This document shows, one piece after another, positions 47,135 to 55,928 of a stretch of DNA of 64,000 nt. How positions within the stretch are numbered: position 1 is the stretch's first letter; each line of letters begins with the position of its first letter. The stretch covers positions 62,001-126,000 of the forward strand of contig NZ_VDFV01000004.1 in assembly GCF_006152145.1 (NCBI RefSeq). The letters run 5' to 3'. This DNA comes from Rubellimicrobium roseum (lineage in GTDB: Bacteria > Pseudomonadota > Alphaproteobacteria > Rhodobacterales > Rhodobacteraceae). Both the position numbers and the translations under genes were made by a program. The notes under the pieces were generated by a model. That model had not been told where the DNA came from. It searched no databases and saw only the letters and a program-made list of their open reading frames with translations.

Positions 47135-48877
47135 TCAGCGCATCTCGTTGACCGGGGTCACGCCAAGGATACCGAGGCCCGAGGCGATGACAACGGCGAC
47201 CGAGCGAACAAGGGCGATCTTGGCCCGCGATGTGTCGGCGTCGCCCTCCTGCAGGAAGCGAAGCGAGGGGTCGTCGTTGCCGCGGTTCCAGAGCGAATGA
47301 AAATCGCTTGCCAGATCATAGAGGTAGAAGGCGATCCTGTGGGGCTCCATCCCCTTGGCGGCGATCTCCACGAGGCGGGGCCATTCGGCCAGCGTGCGCA
47401 GGACCTTCAGCTCGGATTCGTGGCCCAGGCGCGACAGGTCCACGGTTTCCAGCAAGGCAACATCGACCTCGATTCCCGCATCGCGCGCCTTGCGCAGGAC
47501 CGACTGGGCCCGGGCATGCGCGTACTGGACGTAGAAGACCGGGTTGTCCTTGGACTGCTCCAGCACCTTGTCGAAGTCGAAGTCGAGCGGCGCGTCGTTC
47601 TTGCGCGTGAGCATCGCAAAGCGCGTCACGTCCGGCCCCACCTGCTCCACCACGTCGCGCAGCGTCACGAAGGTGCCCGCGCGCTTGGACATCTTGAACG
47701 GCTCGCCGTTCTTGAGGAGCTTCACGAGCTGCATCAGCCGGAATTCGATCGGCACGCGCCCGTTGGTGAGCGCCGACACCGCCGCGCGCATCCGCTTGAC
47801 GTAGCCGCCGTGGTCGGCGCCGAAGACGTCGATCAGCAGATCGTAGCCGCGCTGGGTCTTGTCGTAGTGATAGGCGATGTCGGGGGCGAAGTAGGTCCAG
47901 CTCCCGTCCGACTTCATCACCGGGCGGTCCACGTCGTCGCCATGCGCGGTGGAGCGGAACAGCGTCTGCTCGCGCGGCTCCCAGTCCTCGGGGAGCTTGC
48001 CCTTGGGGGGCTCCAGCACGCCTTCGTAGATGAGGCCCGCGGCCTTCAGGCGGCCGATGGCCTCCTCGATCTTGCCGGTGCCGTAGAGGGCCTTCTCGCT
48101 ACTGTAGATGTCCATCTGGACGTTCAGGAGCGCGAGGTCGGCCCGGATCATCTCCATCATGGCGTCGGTGGCGAAGTCGCGCACCGGCACCAGCCATTCG
48201 GATTCGGGCGCGTTCAGGAGGGCGTCGCCGTACTTCTCCTTCAGCGCCTCGCCCACCGGCACGAGGTAGTCGCCGGGATAGAGGCCCTCGGCGATCTCGG
48301 GACTGAGGCCGTGAGCCTCGCGGTAGCGCTCGAAGGCGCTGCGCGCCAGCACGTCGACCTGCGCGCCACCGTCGTTGATGTAGTATTCCCGCGTGACGTC
48401 CCAGCCCGCGAAGTCGAGGAGACGGGCCAGCGCGTCGCCGAAGACCGCGCCCCGCGTGTGGCCCACATGCATGGGGCCGGTGGGATTGGCCGAGACGAAC
48501 TCGACGTTGACCTTGCGCCCCTGCCCCATCGTCGAGCGGCCATAGGCGGGATCGGTCAGAACGGCGCGGACGATGCCCTGCCAGACGGCGGGCGAAAGGC
48601 GTAGGTTGAGGAAGCCGGGACCGGCGGGCTCGGCCGAGAGGATCCGGGGGTCCTCGCGCAGCTTGTCCGCCAGCGCGTCGGCGATGGCGCGGGGGTTCTG
48701 GCCGGCGGGCTTGGCCAGAACCATCGCGGCGTTGGTCGCCATGTCGCCGTGGCCCGGATCGCGCGGCGGCTCGACGGCGATGGCGTCGGTCGAGAGCCCC
48801 TCCGGCAGGCGCCCCTCGCGCGCGAGCCGCCCCACGGCATCGAGGACGAGGGAGCGGATGTCAGTGAAGAGGTTCAT
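47135..48877 (-). CDS. argS: Arginyl-tRNA synthetase
   Basis: This 580-residue class I synthetase has the HIGH-type motif in [18 protein letters not shown] (about residues 131-148) and the KMSK motif in [16 protein letters not shown] (about residue 393), plus the anticodon-binding DALR domain with [16 protein letters not shown]. It ends with the conserved C-terminal [14 protein letters not shown]. Element D of the dispersed repeat lies about 50-100 bases upstream of its start. Confidence 0.97.
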   Translation of the reverse strand: MNLFTDIRSLVLDAVGRLAREGRLPEGLSTDAIAVEPPRDPGHGDMATNAAMVLAKPAGQNPRAIADALADKLREDPRILSAEPAGPGFLNLRLSPAVWQGIVRAVLTDPAYGRSTMGQGRKVNVEFVSANPTGPMHVGHTRGAVFGDALARLLDFAGWDVTREYYINDGGAQVDVLARSAFERYREAHGLSPEIAEGLYPGDYLVPVGEALKEKYGDALLNAPESEWLVPVRDFATDAMMEMIRADLALLNVQMDIYSSEKALYGTGKIEEAIGRLKAAGLIYEGVLEPPKGKLPEDWEPREQTLFRSTAHGDDVDRPVMKSDGSWTYFAPDIAYHYDKTQRGYDLLIDVFGADHGGYVKRMRAAVSALTNGRVPIEFRLMQLVKLLKNGEPFKMSKRAGTFVTLRDVVEQVGPDVTRFAMLTRKNDAPLDFDFDKVLEQSKDNPVFYVQYAHARAQSVLRKARDAGIEVDVALLETVDLSRLGHESELKVLRTLAEWPRLVEIAAKGMEPHRIAFYLYDLASDFHSLWNRGNDDPSLRFLQEGDADTSRAKIALVRSVAVVIASGLGILGVTPVNEMR

Positions 48878-48926
48878 GATGAGGCTCGCGTGCTTGTTCG
48901 GCGTCGGGGCCTACCATGAGCCGGCA

Positions 48927-48980
48927 GGGTTAAGGAAGTCCTGCGGCACCGCACGGTGGTCGGGGGATTCGCGCAACACC
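48927..48980 (-). repeat. Dispersed 54-bp intergenic element, copy D
   Basis: Plus-strand order: GGGTTAAGG, 11 variable bases, CACCGCACGGTG, a G-rich stretch, GATTCGCGCAACACC. The length and spacing match copies A and C. It is placed 50-103 bases upstream of the argS start, TTAACC end proximal. Confidence 0.72.
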
Positions 48981-49012
48981 TTCGCCCGGCGACGGGGAAG
49001 GCCGACCTTATT

Positions 49013-49041
49013 TTGAACATATGTCAGCTTGATTTTTAACT
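49013..49041 (+). promoter_or_regulatory. Promoter of the small orphan gene at 49,119
   Basis: TTGAAC (49,013-49,018), 17 bases, TTAACT (49,036-49,041) in an AT-rich island. Start near 49,048 would leave an ATG at 49,047 untranslated, supporting the start at 49,119. Confidence 0.5.
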
Positions 49042-49118
49042 AACAGGTGACGAATAATGGATTTGTGTGGCGCCATCCCGGCAGACTCGGGCGGCGCGGG
49101 TTCAGGGGGTATATGTCG

Positions 49119-49562
49119 ATGCTGTTTCGTGGCGTCAGCCGGATATTCGGGCAATCGCGGCAGAACGACGCCGCAACGGTCGATCCGCATGCCGGGATCG
49201 AGGGCGCGGCCGCCCCGGTGCCGGTCGCGCGTCGAGTCCTGGACGACTTCCACGAGGCTCGTCTGGTCGACCGGAGGGCGGGCGTGGCGCGGCCGTTCGA
49301 CGGTCCCGGCGATGTCGACACCGAGGGTCCCGCCGCGGCGCTGGAAAGCGTCCTGAAGGCCATCGAGGCCATGGCGGCCGAACTGGGGCTGGAGGATGCG
49401 CCCAAGGATATCGTCGTCACCACTCGCAGGGAGTTCCAGATCCTGCGCTTCCGCGAGACCGACCCGGAGACCTATGTGTTCGCCCGGCTGGACCGTGAGG
49501 GCGTGGCGCTGCCCGAGGCCCGGCTGCGGGTCAAGGATCTGGAACTGACCCTGGGGACCTGA
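49119..49562 (+). CDS. Hypothetical protein
   Basis: This protein of 147 residues is not recognised. It begins MLFRGVSRIFGQSRQND, then has an acidic/alanine-rich middle, a predicted helix AALESVLKAIEAMAAELGLE and a C-terminal beta-rich part (DIVVTTRREFQILRFRETDP, TYVFARLDREGV). I use the ATG with AGGGGG 9 bases upstream; ATGs at 49,113 and 49,047 are possible. It has no membrane segment or signal peptide. The good coding phase and own promoter make it a likely real gene. Confidence 0.65.
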   Translation: MLFRGVSRIFGQSRQNDAATVDPHAGIEGAAAPVPVARRVLDDFHEARLVDRRAGVARPFDGPGDVDTEGPAAALESVLKAIEAMAAELGLEDAPKDIVVTTRREFQILRFRETDPETYVFARLDREGVALPEARLRVKDLELTLGT

Positions 49563-49766
49563 GGTCCGACCGGCTCGGCCCCGCATCCCTGACGGTCGGT
49601 CGGGGCAGAGGGACGGCCCGAATGCGACCGAGCGATCGTGAATGGAAACACCGGCAATTATAACCAGAAATTGTTTCGATTATTTCACCCCTGATCGGAT
49701 ACTATGGATTGCGGCGTAATTTGTCACTAATCAGGCACAGAAAGGCGGAGTCGTGGAGAATTTGCC
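49563..49766. other. AT-rich intergenic region
   Basis: Bases 49,650-49,745 are markedly AT-rich against the window's average and contain TTGTTTCGATTATTTC followed by GGATACTATGG, likely promoter sequence for the small gene at 49,767. A 5-base inverted repeat (CAATT and AATTG) lies just upstream. No gene is seen. Confidence 0.5.
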
Positions 49767-49967
49767 ATGTTAAGCTTCATTCGTTCCCATGTTTCGGCCA
49801 AGCGTGAACGGGACGCGGCGCAGGAGGCTGCGTCCCGCCGGATAGAGAATCGGTTCGACTCGCTCGCCTCGACGGGCGAGCCGGGCGACGATCCGACGGG
49901 CTCGCTCGTGGTGGGGCCTCGGCCGGTGAGCGTGACGCGCCATGGCCGGACAATCGATCTGGCCTAG
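49767..49967 (+). CDS. Small hypothetical protein
   Basis: This 66-residue, highly charged protein (MLSFIRSHVSAKRERDAAQE at the start; PVSVTRHGRTIDLA at the end) was not recognised. A GGAG ribosome site lies 9 bases before the ATG and an AT-rich promoter region precedes it. The start resembles that of the other orphan gene upstream (ML, aromatic, basic), which could mean a shared membrane-edge helix; this is speculative. A hairpin follows the stop. Confidence 0.55.
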   Translation: MLSFIRSHVSAKRERDAAQEAASRRIENRFDSLASTGEPGDDPTGSLVVGPRPVSVTRHGRTIDLA

Positions 49968-49974
49968 AAGGCTC

Positions 49975-50003
49975 CGGTGTCCGGGCCGTGGGCGAGGACA
50001 CCG
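49975..50003 (+). terminator. Hairpin after the small orphan gene
   Basis: CGGTGTCC and GGACACCG form a perfect 8-bp stem with a 13-base loop, 7 bases after the stop codon of the 66-residue gene. No T tract follows. Confidence 0.4.
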
Positions 50004-50269
50004 CGCTGAGAGCACAAGCCTGGACAGCCTTCGCGGCGCGCCGGTTTGGTGCAGTGATCTGACGTCATGAAGTGGCAAGCGCCGACCTATGGGCGGAAGG
50101 CGCCGTCGCGCGAGCGTGACGCCAGATGGGCGGGCCCGCGTGACACCGGCAGGACTATTAGGCCCGCGCTGCCGCCTGCGGGCTTCGACCGCGCCGCTGA
50201 GGTCGCAGGACCGGAACCGTCCATCGTGGCGCGGCGATGCGCGCCGGGAGCCGGAGGGTCGTCCTCTCC
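50004..50269. other. Intergenic region, convergent
   Basis: No supportable gene is present. The stretch separates the small orphan gene (+) from the 3' end of dgt (-). Confidence 0.6.
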
Positions 50270-51442
50270 CTACCCTCGAAGCGCCCGCGTCCGTTCCACC
50301 ATGTCGCTGCCCAGGAGGCGCTGGTGCGTCTCGATGGCGAAGCGGTCGGTCATGCCCGCGATGTAGTCGGCCACGATCCGGGCCAGCGCCGTCTCGTCCT
50401 GCGCCTCGGAGACGTCCTTGCGCCACTGCTTGGGCAGTTCGGTGGGATTGGACATGAAGAGCGGGAAGAGGTCGCGGACCACGCCCGTCACCGCCTGCCG
50501 CATCTCGACCACCTTGGGCGCGCGGTACATGCGGTGGAACAGGAAGGTACGGATCACCTTCAGGTCCTCCCAGAGCCCCGGCGAGAAGCGGATCACCATG
50601 CGTCCGGCGGTGCGGATATCCTCCACGTCGCGGGGGTCGAGCTCGGTCAGCGTGCGCCGGGCAAGCGTGATGACGTCCTCGACCAGCACGCCGAAGAACC
50701 GGCGCAGGGCCTCGTGGCGGCGGCGGTAGTAGTTGAGGCCCGGATACCTGCGGTCGACCTCGGCGAAGTTGTCGCGGAGCACCGGAAGCTCGGCCAGTTC
50801 GTCGGTCGAGAACAGCTCGGCGCGCAGGCCGTCGTGCAGGTCGTGGTGCGAATAGGCGATGTCGTCCGACAGCGCCGCCACCTGCGCCTCGGCGCTGGCA
50901 TGGGTGTCGAGCCGCAGGTCGTGGCGGGCGTTGTACTGCTCCAGAGCGTATGGCGCGGGGCGCGGCACGGGGCCGTTGTGCTTGGCGATGCCCTCCAGCG
51001 TCTCCCAGGTCAGGTTGAGGCCGTCCCATTCGGCGTAGTGGCGTTCGAGCGAGGTGACGATGCGGATCGCCTGGGCGTTGTGGTTGAAGCCGCCATAGGG
51101 GGCCATCAGCTCGTTCAGCGCGTCCTCGCCGGTGTGGCCGAAGGGCGGGTGGCCCAGGTCGTGGGCGAGCGCCACGGCCTCGGTCAGCTCGGTGTTGAGG
51201 TTCAGGGCGGCCGAGACGGTGCGGGCGACCTGCGCCACCTCGATGGAGTGCGTGAGGCGCGTGCGGAAGTAGTCGCCTTCGTGCTCGATGAATACCTGGG
51301 TCTTGTGCTTGAGGCGGCGGAAGGCCGAGGCGTGGATGATCCGGTCGCGGTCGCGCTGGAAGGGAGAGCGGAAGTGGCTCTCCTCCTCGGGGTAGAGGCG
51401 GCCGCGGCTTTGGGCGGGCAGGCAGGCGTAGGGGGCGTGCAT
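50270..51442 (-). CDS. dgt: Deoxyguanosinetriphosphate triphosphohydrolase-like protein
   Basis: This 390-residue HD-domain enzyme removes tripolyphosphate from dNTPs and limits their pool. The HD metal site is seen in RLTHSIEVAQVARTV (near 62) and AHDLGHPPFGHTGED (near 91), and the upstream FRSPFQRDRDRIIHASAFRR block is diagnostic. A very long open frame in the same phase continues to 53,590 but is antisense to the PBP gene and not real. It is divergent from that PBP gene. Confidence 0.94.
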   Translation of the reverse strand: MHAPYACLPAQSRGRLYPEEESHFRSPFQRDRDRIIHASAFRRLKHKTQVFIEHEGDYFRTRLTHSIEVAQVARTVSAALNLNTELTEAVALAHDLGHPPFGHTGEDALNELMAPYGGFNHNAQAIRIVTSLERHYAEWDGLNLTWETLEGIAKHNGPVPRPAPYALEQYNARHDLRLDTHASAEAQVAALSDDIAYSHHDLHDGLRAELFSTDELAELPVLRDNFAEVDRRYPGLNYYRRRHEALRRFFGVLVEDVITLARRTLTELDPRDVEDIRTAGRMVIRFSPGLWEDLKVIRTFLFHRMYRAPKVVEMRQAVTGVVRDLFPLFMSNPTELPKQWRKDVSEAQDETALARIVADYIAGMTDRFAIETHQRLLGSDMVERTRALRG

Positions 51443-51595
51443 CGATGGATTCCCAGGAGCTTCCCTTTCGATCCTAAGGCGTAGCGGCCGGAATGACAGG
51501 GCCCCCGACAGGGGGGTTGCCGCCGGGTTCCTGGAGCCGCGCGTTGACGCGGTGCAGCATGGGTCTACCTGAGCGGCTGGAAGCGAAGACCCCGG

Positions 51596-54214
51596 ATGGC
51601 CAGCGAAGACCCCAGCAGCGACGACCCCAGCGACGGCAAGGCGGATTTCTCGGTCCTTCAGGCCGCGATCGCGCGTGCGCTGGCGAAGGAGCGGCAGGCG
51701 CGGCTCAGGACCGCCGGGGACGGCGCGCCGGACCCGGGGCCCTCGGGGCCGCCGGACCTCGGAGCGCTGGAGATGGCGATGGGCCGGGTCCTGACCTCCG
51801 AGGAGCGCGAGGCGATGCGGCCATCCCCGGCCGCGCACCAGGCTCCCCGCCCCGCCCCGCCCGCCGCGATGCCTGAAGGAATGCCCGTGGTGGCTCCCCG
51901 GGACTTCATCGAGCGGCTGCGGCAGGAAGAGCGCGAGCGGCAGGCGCGCGGCCTGCCCAAGGTGCCGCCACCCGAATCCGAGCCGCCGCCCAGCTATGTC
52001 CCCGAGCCGCCTCCGGGCGCGGCCCCGACGAGCCGGAGCCGCCCGGAGCAGGCCGCCGTGACGGACAGGGCGCGACCCAGCTCGCCCGCCCAGCCCGCGC
52101 AAGCGGAGCCCGCGAACGTGATACCCGTCCCGGTGGCCGCTGCCAACGCGGAGCCTCGGGGGATCGAGCCGACCGCCGCCAGACCGTCGGCTGCGCCGGA
52201 GCCGTCCTTGGGCGATGCCGCCCGGGCCCTGGCGGGCGCGGCGCGGCGCGCGGGCGGGCGGCAGGTCGAGGCGCTCCGCTCGGGGCTCAGCCGTGTCGCG
52301 GCGCCGGGACGTCCCCGGCCCACGCGCCCCGAGCCTGTTCCGGCCTCGCCCCCGCCGGCGCGACCGGCGGCCCGGCCGTCCCGTCCGGCGCCGCCGCGCG
52401 CCGCCCAGGCGATCCGCCGCGGCTGGCGGCTCTTCCTGAGCTCCCTTCTGTTCCTTGCCCTGGGCGCAGGGGCCACGCTGGTCGCCGTTTGGATGGTCGT
52501 GCGCGAGGTGCCGCTGGCCGAGGTCCTGCCGCCCGCCGAGGAGCCGAGCCTGCTGGTGGAGACGGCGGACGGCGAGGTGCTGACCACGCGAGGGGCCTAC
52601 CGGGCGCCGTTCGTCCCGCTGACCTCGATGCCACCCTTCCTGTCCGAGGCGGTGATCGCCGTCGAGGACCAGCGCTTCCTCGATCACCGGGGCGTCGACT
52701 GGCGGGGGATCGCCCGCGCCGGCCTGCGCAACCTGCGCGCGGGCGGCGTGGTCGAGGGCGGGAGCACGATCACCCAGCAACTCGTGAAGATCCTGTATCT
52801 CGGCCCCGAGCGGACGCTGGCCCGCAAGCTGCAGGAGGCGGCGCTGGCGACCCTCCTCGACCGGCAGCTCGGCAAGGAGCGCATTCTCGAGCTGTACCTC
52901 AACTCGGTCTACCTCGGCTCGGGCGCCTATGGGGTACCGGCGGCGGCGCTGTCCTACTTCGGCAAGCCGGTGGACGAGCTCACGCTGCCCGAGGCGGCCC
53001 TGCTCGCGGCCTCGATCCAGCTTCCGTCCCAGGTGAACCCCATCGCCGACCTGGGGGCGGCGCAGAATCGGGCGGCTCTGGTCCTGACGGTGATGGAGGA
53101 TCAGGGCCGCATCGACGAGGCGACGCGGGACCGGGCGCTCGCGCAACTGGCCGTGCTGGCGCCGGCCCCGCCCGCGTCCCGGTCGGGGAGCTACTTCGCC
53201 GACTGGGTCCTGCGCGAGGTCGAGGCGCTGCGGGGCGCCGCCGCAGGTGGGGTCCAGGCCACCGCGACGCTGGATGCCAACCTGCAGGCCGACGCGGAGC
53301 GGGCCATCCGCGAAGTCATGGCCGAGCGCGGGCCCGCCGCCGGGGCCACGCAGGCGGCGCTGGTGGCCATGACCCCCAACGGGCGGGTGCGGGCCATGGT
53401 GGGCGGGCTCGACTACCGCCAGAGCCAATTCAACCGCGCCACCGATGCGCGGCGCCAGCCGGGCTCGACGTTCAAGCTTTTCGTCTACATGGCCGCGCTG
53501 ATCCGCGGTGCCTCGCCCGATGACACGATCGAGGACCTGCCCATCGAGATCGAAGGCTGGACGCCCGAGAACTTCGACGAGCAGAGCCACGGGACGGTGA
53601 CGCTGGCCGAGGCCTTTGCCCGGTCCTACAACCTCGCGGCCGTTCGGCTCGCGCAGGAGGTGGGCATCGACAACGTGGTCGAGGTGGCACGGCGCTTCGG
53701 GATCGAGACGGAGCTGAGGCCCACCCCCTCGCTTGCGCTCGGGACAGCCGAGGTGACGCTCCTCGACATGACCGAGGCCTATGCGGGCCTGTCGCTGGGG
53801 CGGGTGCCGGTACGGGCCACGGGGATCGAATCGATCCGCTTCGGCGAGGAGGAGCGGACGCTGGGCGTGATCGGCACCAACGACCGCGAACAGACGCAGC
53901 TCAATCGCACGCGGGGGCCGATGATCGACATGCTGCGCGCCGTGGTGGCCGAGGGCGGCACCGGGCAGGCCGCGCGCGTCCCCGACCTCGACATCGCGGG
54001 CAAGACCGGCACGAGCCAGGACAGCCGGGACGCCTGGTTCATCGGCTTCGTCAACACGCGGGGGCTGGTCGTCGGCGTCTGGGTCGGGAACGACGACAAT
54101 TCACCCATGGACGACCGCACCACGGGAGGCAGCCTGCCGGCCGAGATCTTCCAGCGCTTCCTCACGCTGGCCAAGGAGCGCCGGGACCGCGAGCGGGCCG
54201 CCGAGGATCGCTGA
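51596..54214 (+). CDS. Class A penicillin-binding protein with long cytoplasmic tail
   Basis: This 872-residue bifunctional peptidoglycan synthase has a membrane helix near residues 281-302 (LFLSSLLFLALGAGATLVAV), then the GT51 transglycosylase (AVIAVEDQRFLDHRGVDWRG and EGGSTITQQLVK), then the transpeptidase with STFK (Ser near 622), SYN (near 676) and KTGTSQ (near 802). There is no clear OB-domain insertion. The cytoplasmic N-terminus of about 275 residues is proline/alanine/arginine-rich and much longer than usual. Whether the first residues are translated depends on the start; a GGAAG site lies before the ATG used. Confidence 0.93.
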   Translation: MASEDPSSDDPSDGKADFSVLQAAIARALAKERQARLRTAGDGAPDPGPSGPPDLGALEMAMGRVLTSEEREAMRPSPAAHQAPRPAPPAAMPEGMPVVAPRDFIERLRQEERERQARGLPKVPPPESEPPPSYVPEPPPGAAPTSRSRPEQAAVTDRARPSSPAQPAQAEPANVIPVPVAAANAEPRGIEPTAARPSAAPEPSLGDAARALAGAARRAGGRQVEALRSGLSRVAAPGRPRPTRPEPVPASPPPARPAARPSRPAPPRAAQAIRRGWRLFLSSLLFLALGAGATLVAVWMVVREVPLAEVLPPAEEPSLLVETADGEVLTTRGAYRAPFVPLTSMPPFLSEAVIAVEDQRFLDHRGVDWRGIARAGLRNLRAGGVVEGGSTITQQLVKILYLGPERTLARKLQEAALATLLDRQLGKERILELYLNSVYLGSGAYGVPAAALSYFGKPVDELTLPEAALLAASIQLPSQVNPIADLGAAQNRAALVLTVMEDQGRIDEATRDRALAQLAVLAPAPPASRSGSYFADWVLREVEALRGAAAGGVQATATLDANLQADAERAIREVMAERGPAAGATQAALVAMTPNGRVRAMVGGLDYRQSQFNRATDARRQPGSTFKLFVYMAALIRGASPDDTIEDLPIEIEGWTPENFDEQSHGTVTLAEAFARSYNLAAVRLAQEVGIDNVVEVARRFGIETELRPTPSLALGTAEVTLLDMTEAYAGLSLGRVPVRATGIESIRFGEEERTLGVIGTNDREQTQLNRTRGPMIDMLRAVVAEGGTGQAARVPDLDIAGKTGTSQDSRDAWFIGFVNTRGLVVGVWVGNDDNSPMDDRTTGGSLPAEIFQRFLTLAKERRDRERAAEDR

Positions 54215-54284
54215 CGCCGCCCCCGTTGAGCAGGGCGCGGCGGAGGCCTATATCCGAGAGGTCACGCCCCGGAGGCCCGCGCCC

Positions 54285-54623
54285 ATGTCCTTCCAGATGC
54301 CCATCGTCCCGCCCACCGTCACCCCCCGCGCCTATGAGCGGCTGCGGGAGATCGGCGCCTCCGAGCAGGGCAAGGCGTTGCGCGTGGCCGTCGCGGGGGG
54401 CGGATGCTCGGGCTTCCAGTACGAGATCGCGCTCGACGAGCCCAACTCCGACGACCTTGTCCTGTCGGCCGAGGGGGAGACGGTGGTGGTGGACCCGGTG
54501 TCCCTGCCCTTCCTCGCCAACGCCCGGATCGACTTTTCCGAGGAGCTGATCGGAGCGCGATTCGTGATCGACAACCCGAACGCGACGGCGTCGTGCGGCT
54601 GCGGGACCTCCTTCTCCATCTGA
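54285..54623 (+). CDS. A-type iron-sulfur carrier (IscA/ErpA family)
   Basis: This 112-residue protein delivers Fe-S clusters to apo-enzymes. The three conserved cysteines are present: GGGCSGFQYE (about residue 41) and SCGCGTSFSI at the C-terminus (about 103-107). A CGGAGG ribosome site precedes the ATG. ErpA, IscA and SufA cannot be told apart safely from sequence, so no symbol is given. Confidence 0.94.
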   Translation: MSFQMPIVPPTVTPRAYERLREIGASEQGKALRVAVAGGGCSGFQYEIALDEPNSDDLVLSAEGETVVVDPVSLPFLANARIDFSEELIGARFVIDNPNATASCGCGTSFSI

Positions 54624-54647
54624 CGCGGCTGGGCTAGGGTCGCGGCC

Positions 54648-55430
54648 ATGAAGATCGCGACCTACAACATCAACGGCATCCGCGCTCGGTTCGACACCGT
54701 GACCGCTTGGCTGTCCGAGCAGGCGCCCGACGTGGCGCTCCTCCAGGAGATCAAGATCGTCGACGAGGCCTTCCCGCGCGAGGAGATCGAGCGGCTGGGC
54801 TATCGCGTCGCGACCCACGGCCAGAAGAGCTTCAACGGCGTGGCGATCCTGTCGAAGCTGCCGCTGGAGGACGTGGTCCGGGGCCTGCCGGGCGACGACA
54901 CGGACGAGCAGGCGCGCTGGATCGAGGCCACGGTCATCGGCGAGCGGCGGGCGGTGCGGATCTGCGGGCTCTACCTGCCCAACGGCAACCCGGTGCCGGG
55001 TCCCAAGTACGATTACAAGCTGGGCTGGATGGAGCGGATGAGGGCGCGGGTGCGCGACGTGATGGCCGCCGAGGAGCCCGCCGTCTTCGCGGGCGACTAC
55101 AACGTCATCCCCGAGGCGCGCGACGTGCGCAGGCCCGACGACTGGCGCGAGGATGCTCTGTTCCGGCCCGAGGCGCGCGCGGCCTATCGACGGCTGGAGA
55201 ACCTGGGGCTCTACGATGCCATCCGGGTTCGGACGCCGGCGCCGGGGCTCTTCTCCTTCTGGGATTTCCAGCGCGGGTCGTGGGAGCGCGACAACGGCAT
55301 CCGAATCGACCATCACCTGCTGACTCCGCAGGCCGCGGACCTGCTGCGCGACGCCTGGATCGAGAAGGAGGCGCGCGGCGGCGTGAAGCCGTCGGACCAT
55401 GTGCCGGTCTGGATCGATCTCGACGCCTAG
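54648..55430 (+). CDS. xth: Exodeoxyribonuclease III
   Basis: This 260-residue EEP-fold AP endonuclease/3' exonuclease repairs abasic and oxidised DNA. Motifs: ATYNINGIRARFD, LLQEIKIVDEAFP with the metal Glu, GDYNVIPEARD and the C-terminal KPSDHVPVW with the catalytic His. It follows the Fe-S carrier by 24 bases. Confidence 0.95.
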   Translation: MKIATYNINGIRARFDTVTAWLSEQAPDVALLQEIKIVDEAFPREEIERLGYRVATHGQKSFNGVAILSKLPLEDVVRGLPGDDTDEQARWIEATVIGERRAVRICGLYLPNGNPVPGPKYDYKLGWMERMRARVRDVMAAEEPAVFAGDYNVIPEARDVRRPDDWREDALFRPEARAAYRRLENLGLYDAIRVRTPAPGLFSFWDFQRGSWERDNGIRIDHHLLTPQAADLLRDAWIEKEARGGVKPSDHVPVWIDLDA

Positions 55431-55553
55431 GCCTCGGGCTGCGTCGGACCCTGGCCTTTTGTCAACTCATTCCGGGACGCGACTGCGGAACCCTGAGCGG
55501 ACTGTTGCCGTTGAAGCGGCATATACCCTCACGGCTTCGTCAGGAGCAGCCTC

Positions 55554-55928
55554 ATGGCCCCCCGCCTTCCGGTCGCGGCGTTCGCGCTTGCGGCGACAGC
55601 GTTCCTTTGTCCCATCGCCGCCGAAGCCCAGTGCCGCACCGCAAGCACGGGCGCGCGCTGCGTTCGGGTGCTGGACGTGCCCGCACGGCCCATGGACGTG
55701 TCGAACGTGGCCATGACCAGCGCCTCGACAGCGACGCCCCTCACCCGCGTGGGGGACGTGCTGCCGCGAGGGGAATACTCCATCATCCTCAACGCGGACT
55801 ACTACGGGCTGCCTCCGGTGTCGGACGGCTGGGTCTACATGCGGGTCGGATCGGACGCCTTCCGCGTGGACTGGCGGACGCATGAGGTGCTGGAGCGCGT
55901 GACCGACCGGGCGGCAGCGAACTTCTAG
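55554..55928 (+). CDS. Small secreted protein with RcnB-like C-terminus
   Basis: This 124-residue protein has a signal peptide (VAAFALAATAFLCPIAAEA, cleavage after AEA or AQC). The C-terminal part, YYGLPPVSDGWVYMRVGSDA followed by FRVDWRTHEVLERV, resembles the RcnB/DUF1236-type motif of periplasmic proteins. Two cysteines in the N-terminal part of the mature protein could form a disulfide. AGGAG lies 7 bases before the ATG. Function is unknown. The gene ends on a CTAG palindrome shared with the facing monooxygenase gene. Confidence 0.75.
   Translation: MAPRLPVAAFALAATAFLCPIAAEAQCRTASTGARCVRVLDVPARPMDVSNVAMTSASTATPLTRVGDVLPRGEYSIILNADYYGLPPVSDGWVYMRVGSDAFRVDWRTHEVLERVTDRAAANF
55925..55928. 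promoter_or_regulatory. Shared stop palindrome
   Basis: CTAG supplies the TAG stop of the small secreted protein (+) and of the FAD monooxygenase (-), the second such case in the window (the first is at 10,021). Confidence 0.95.

Noticed and set aside
50270-53590. Minus-strand open frame of 1,106 codons continuing from dgt
   Set aside because: Only the part up to 51,442 is dgt; the rest is antisense to the penicillin-binding protein and is low-complexity, as high GC makes long stop-free antisense frames common.
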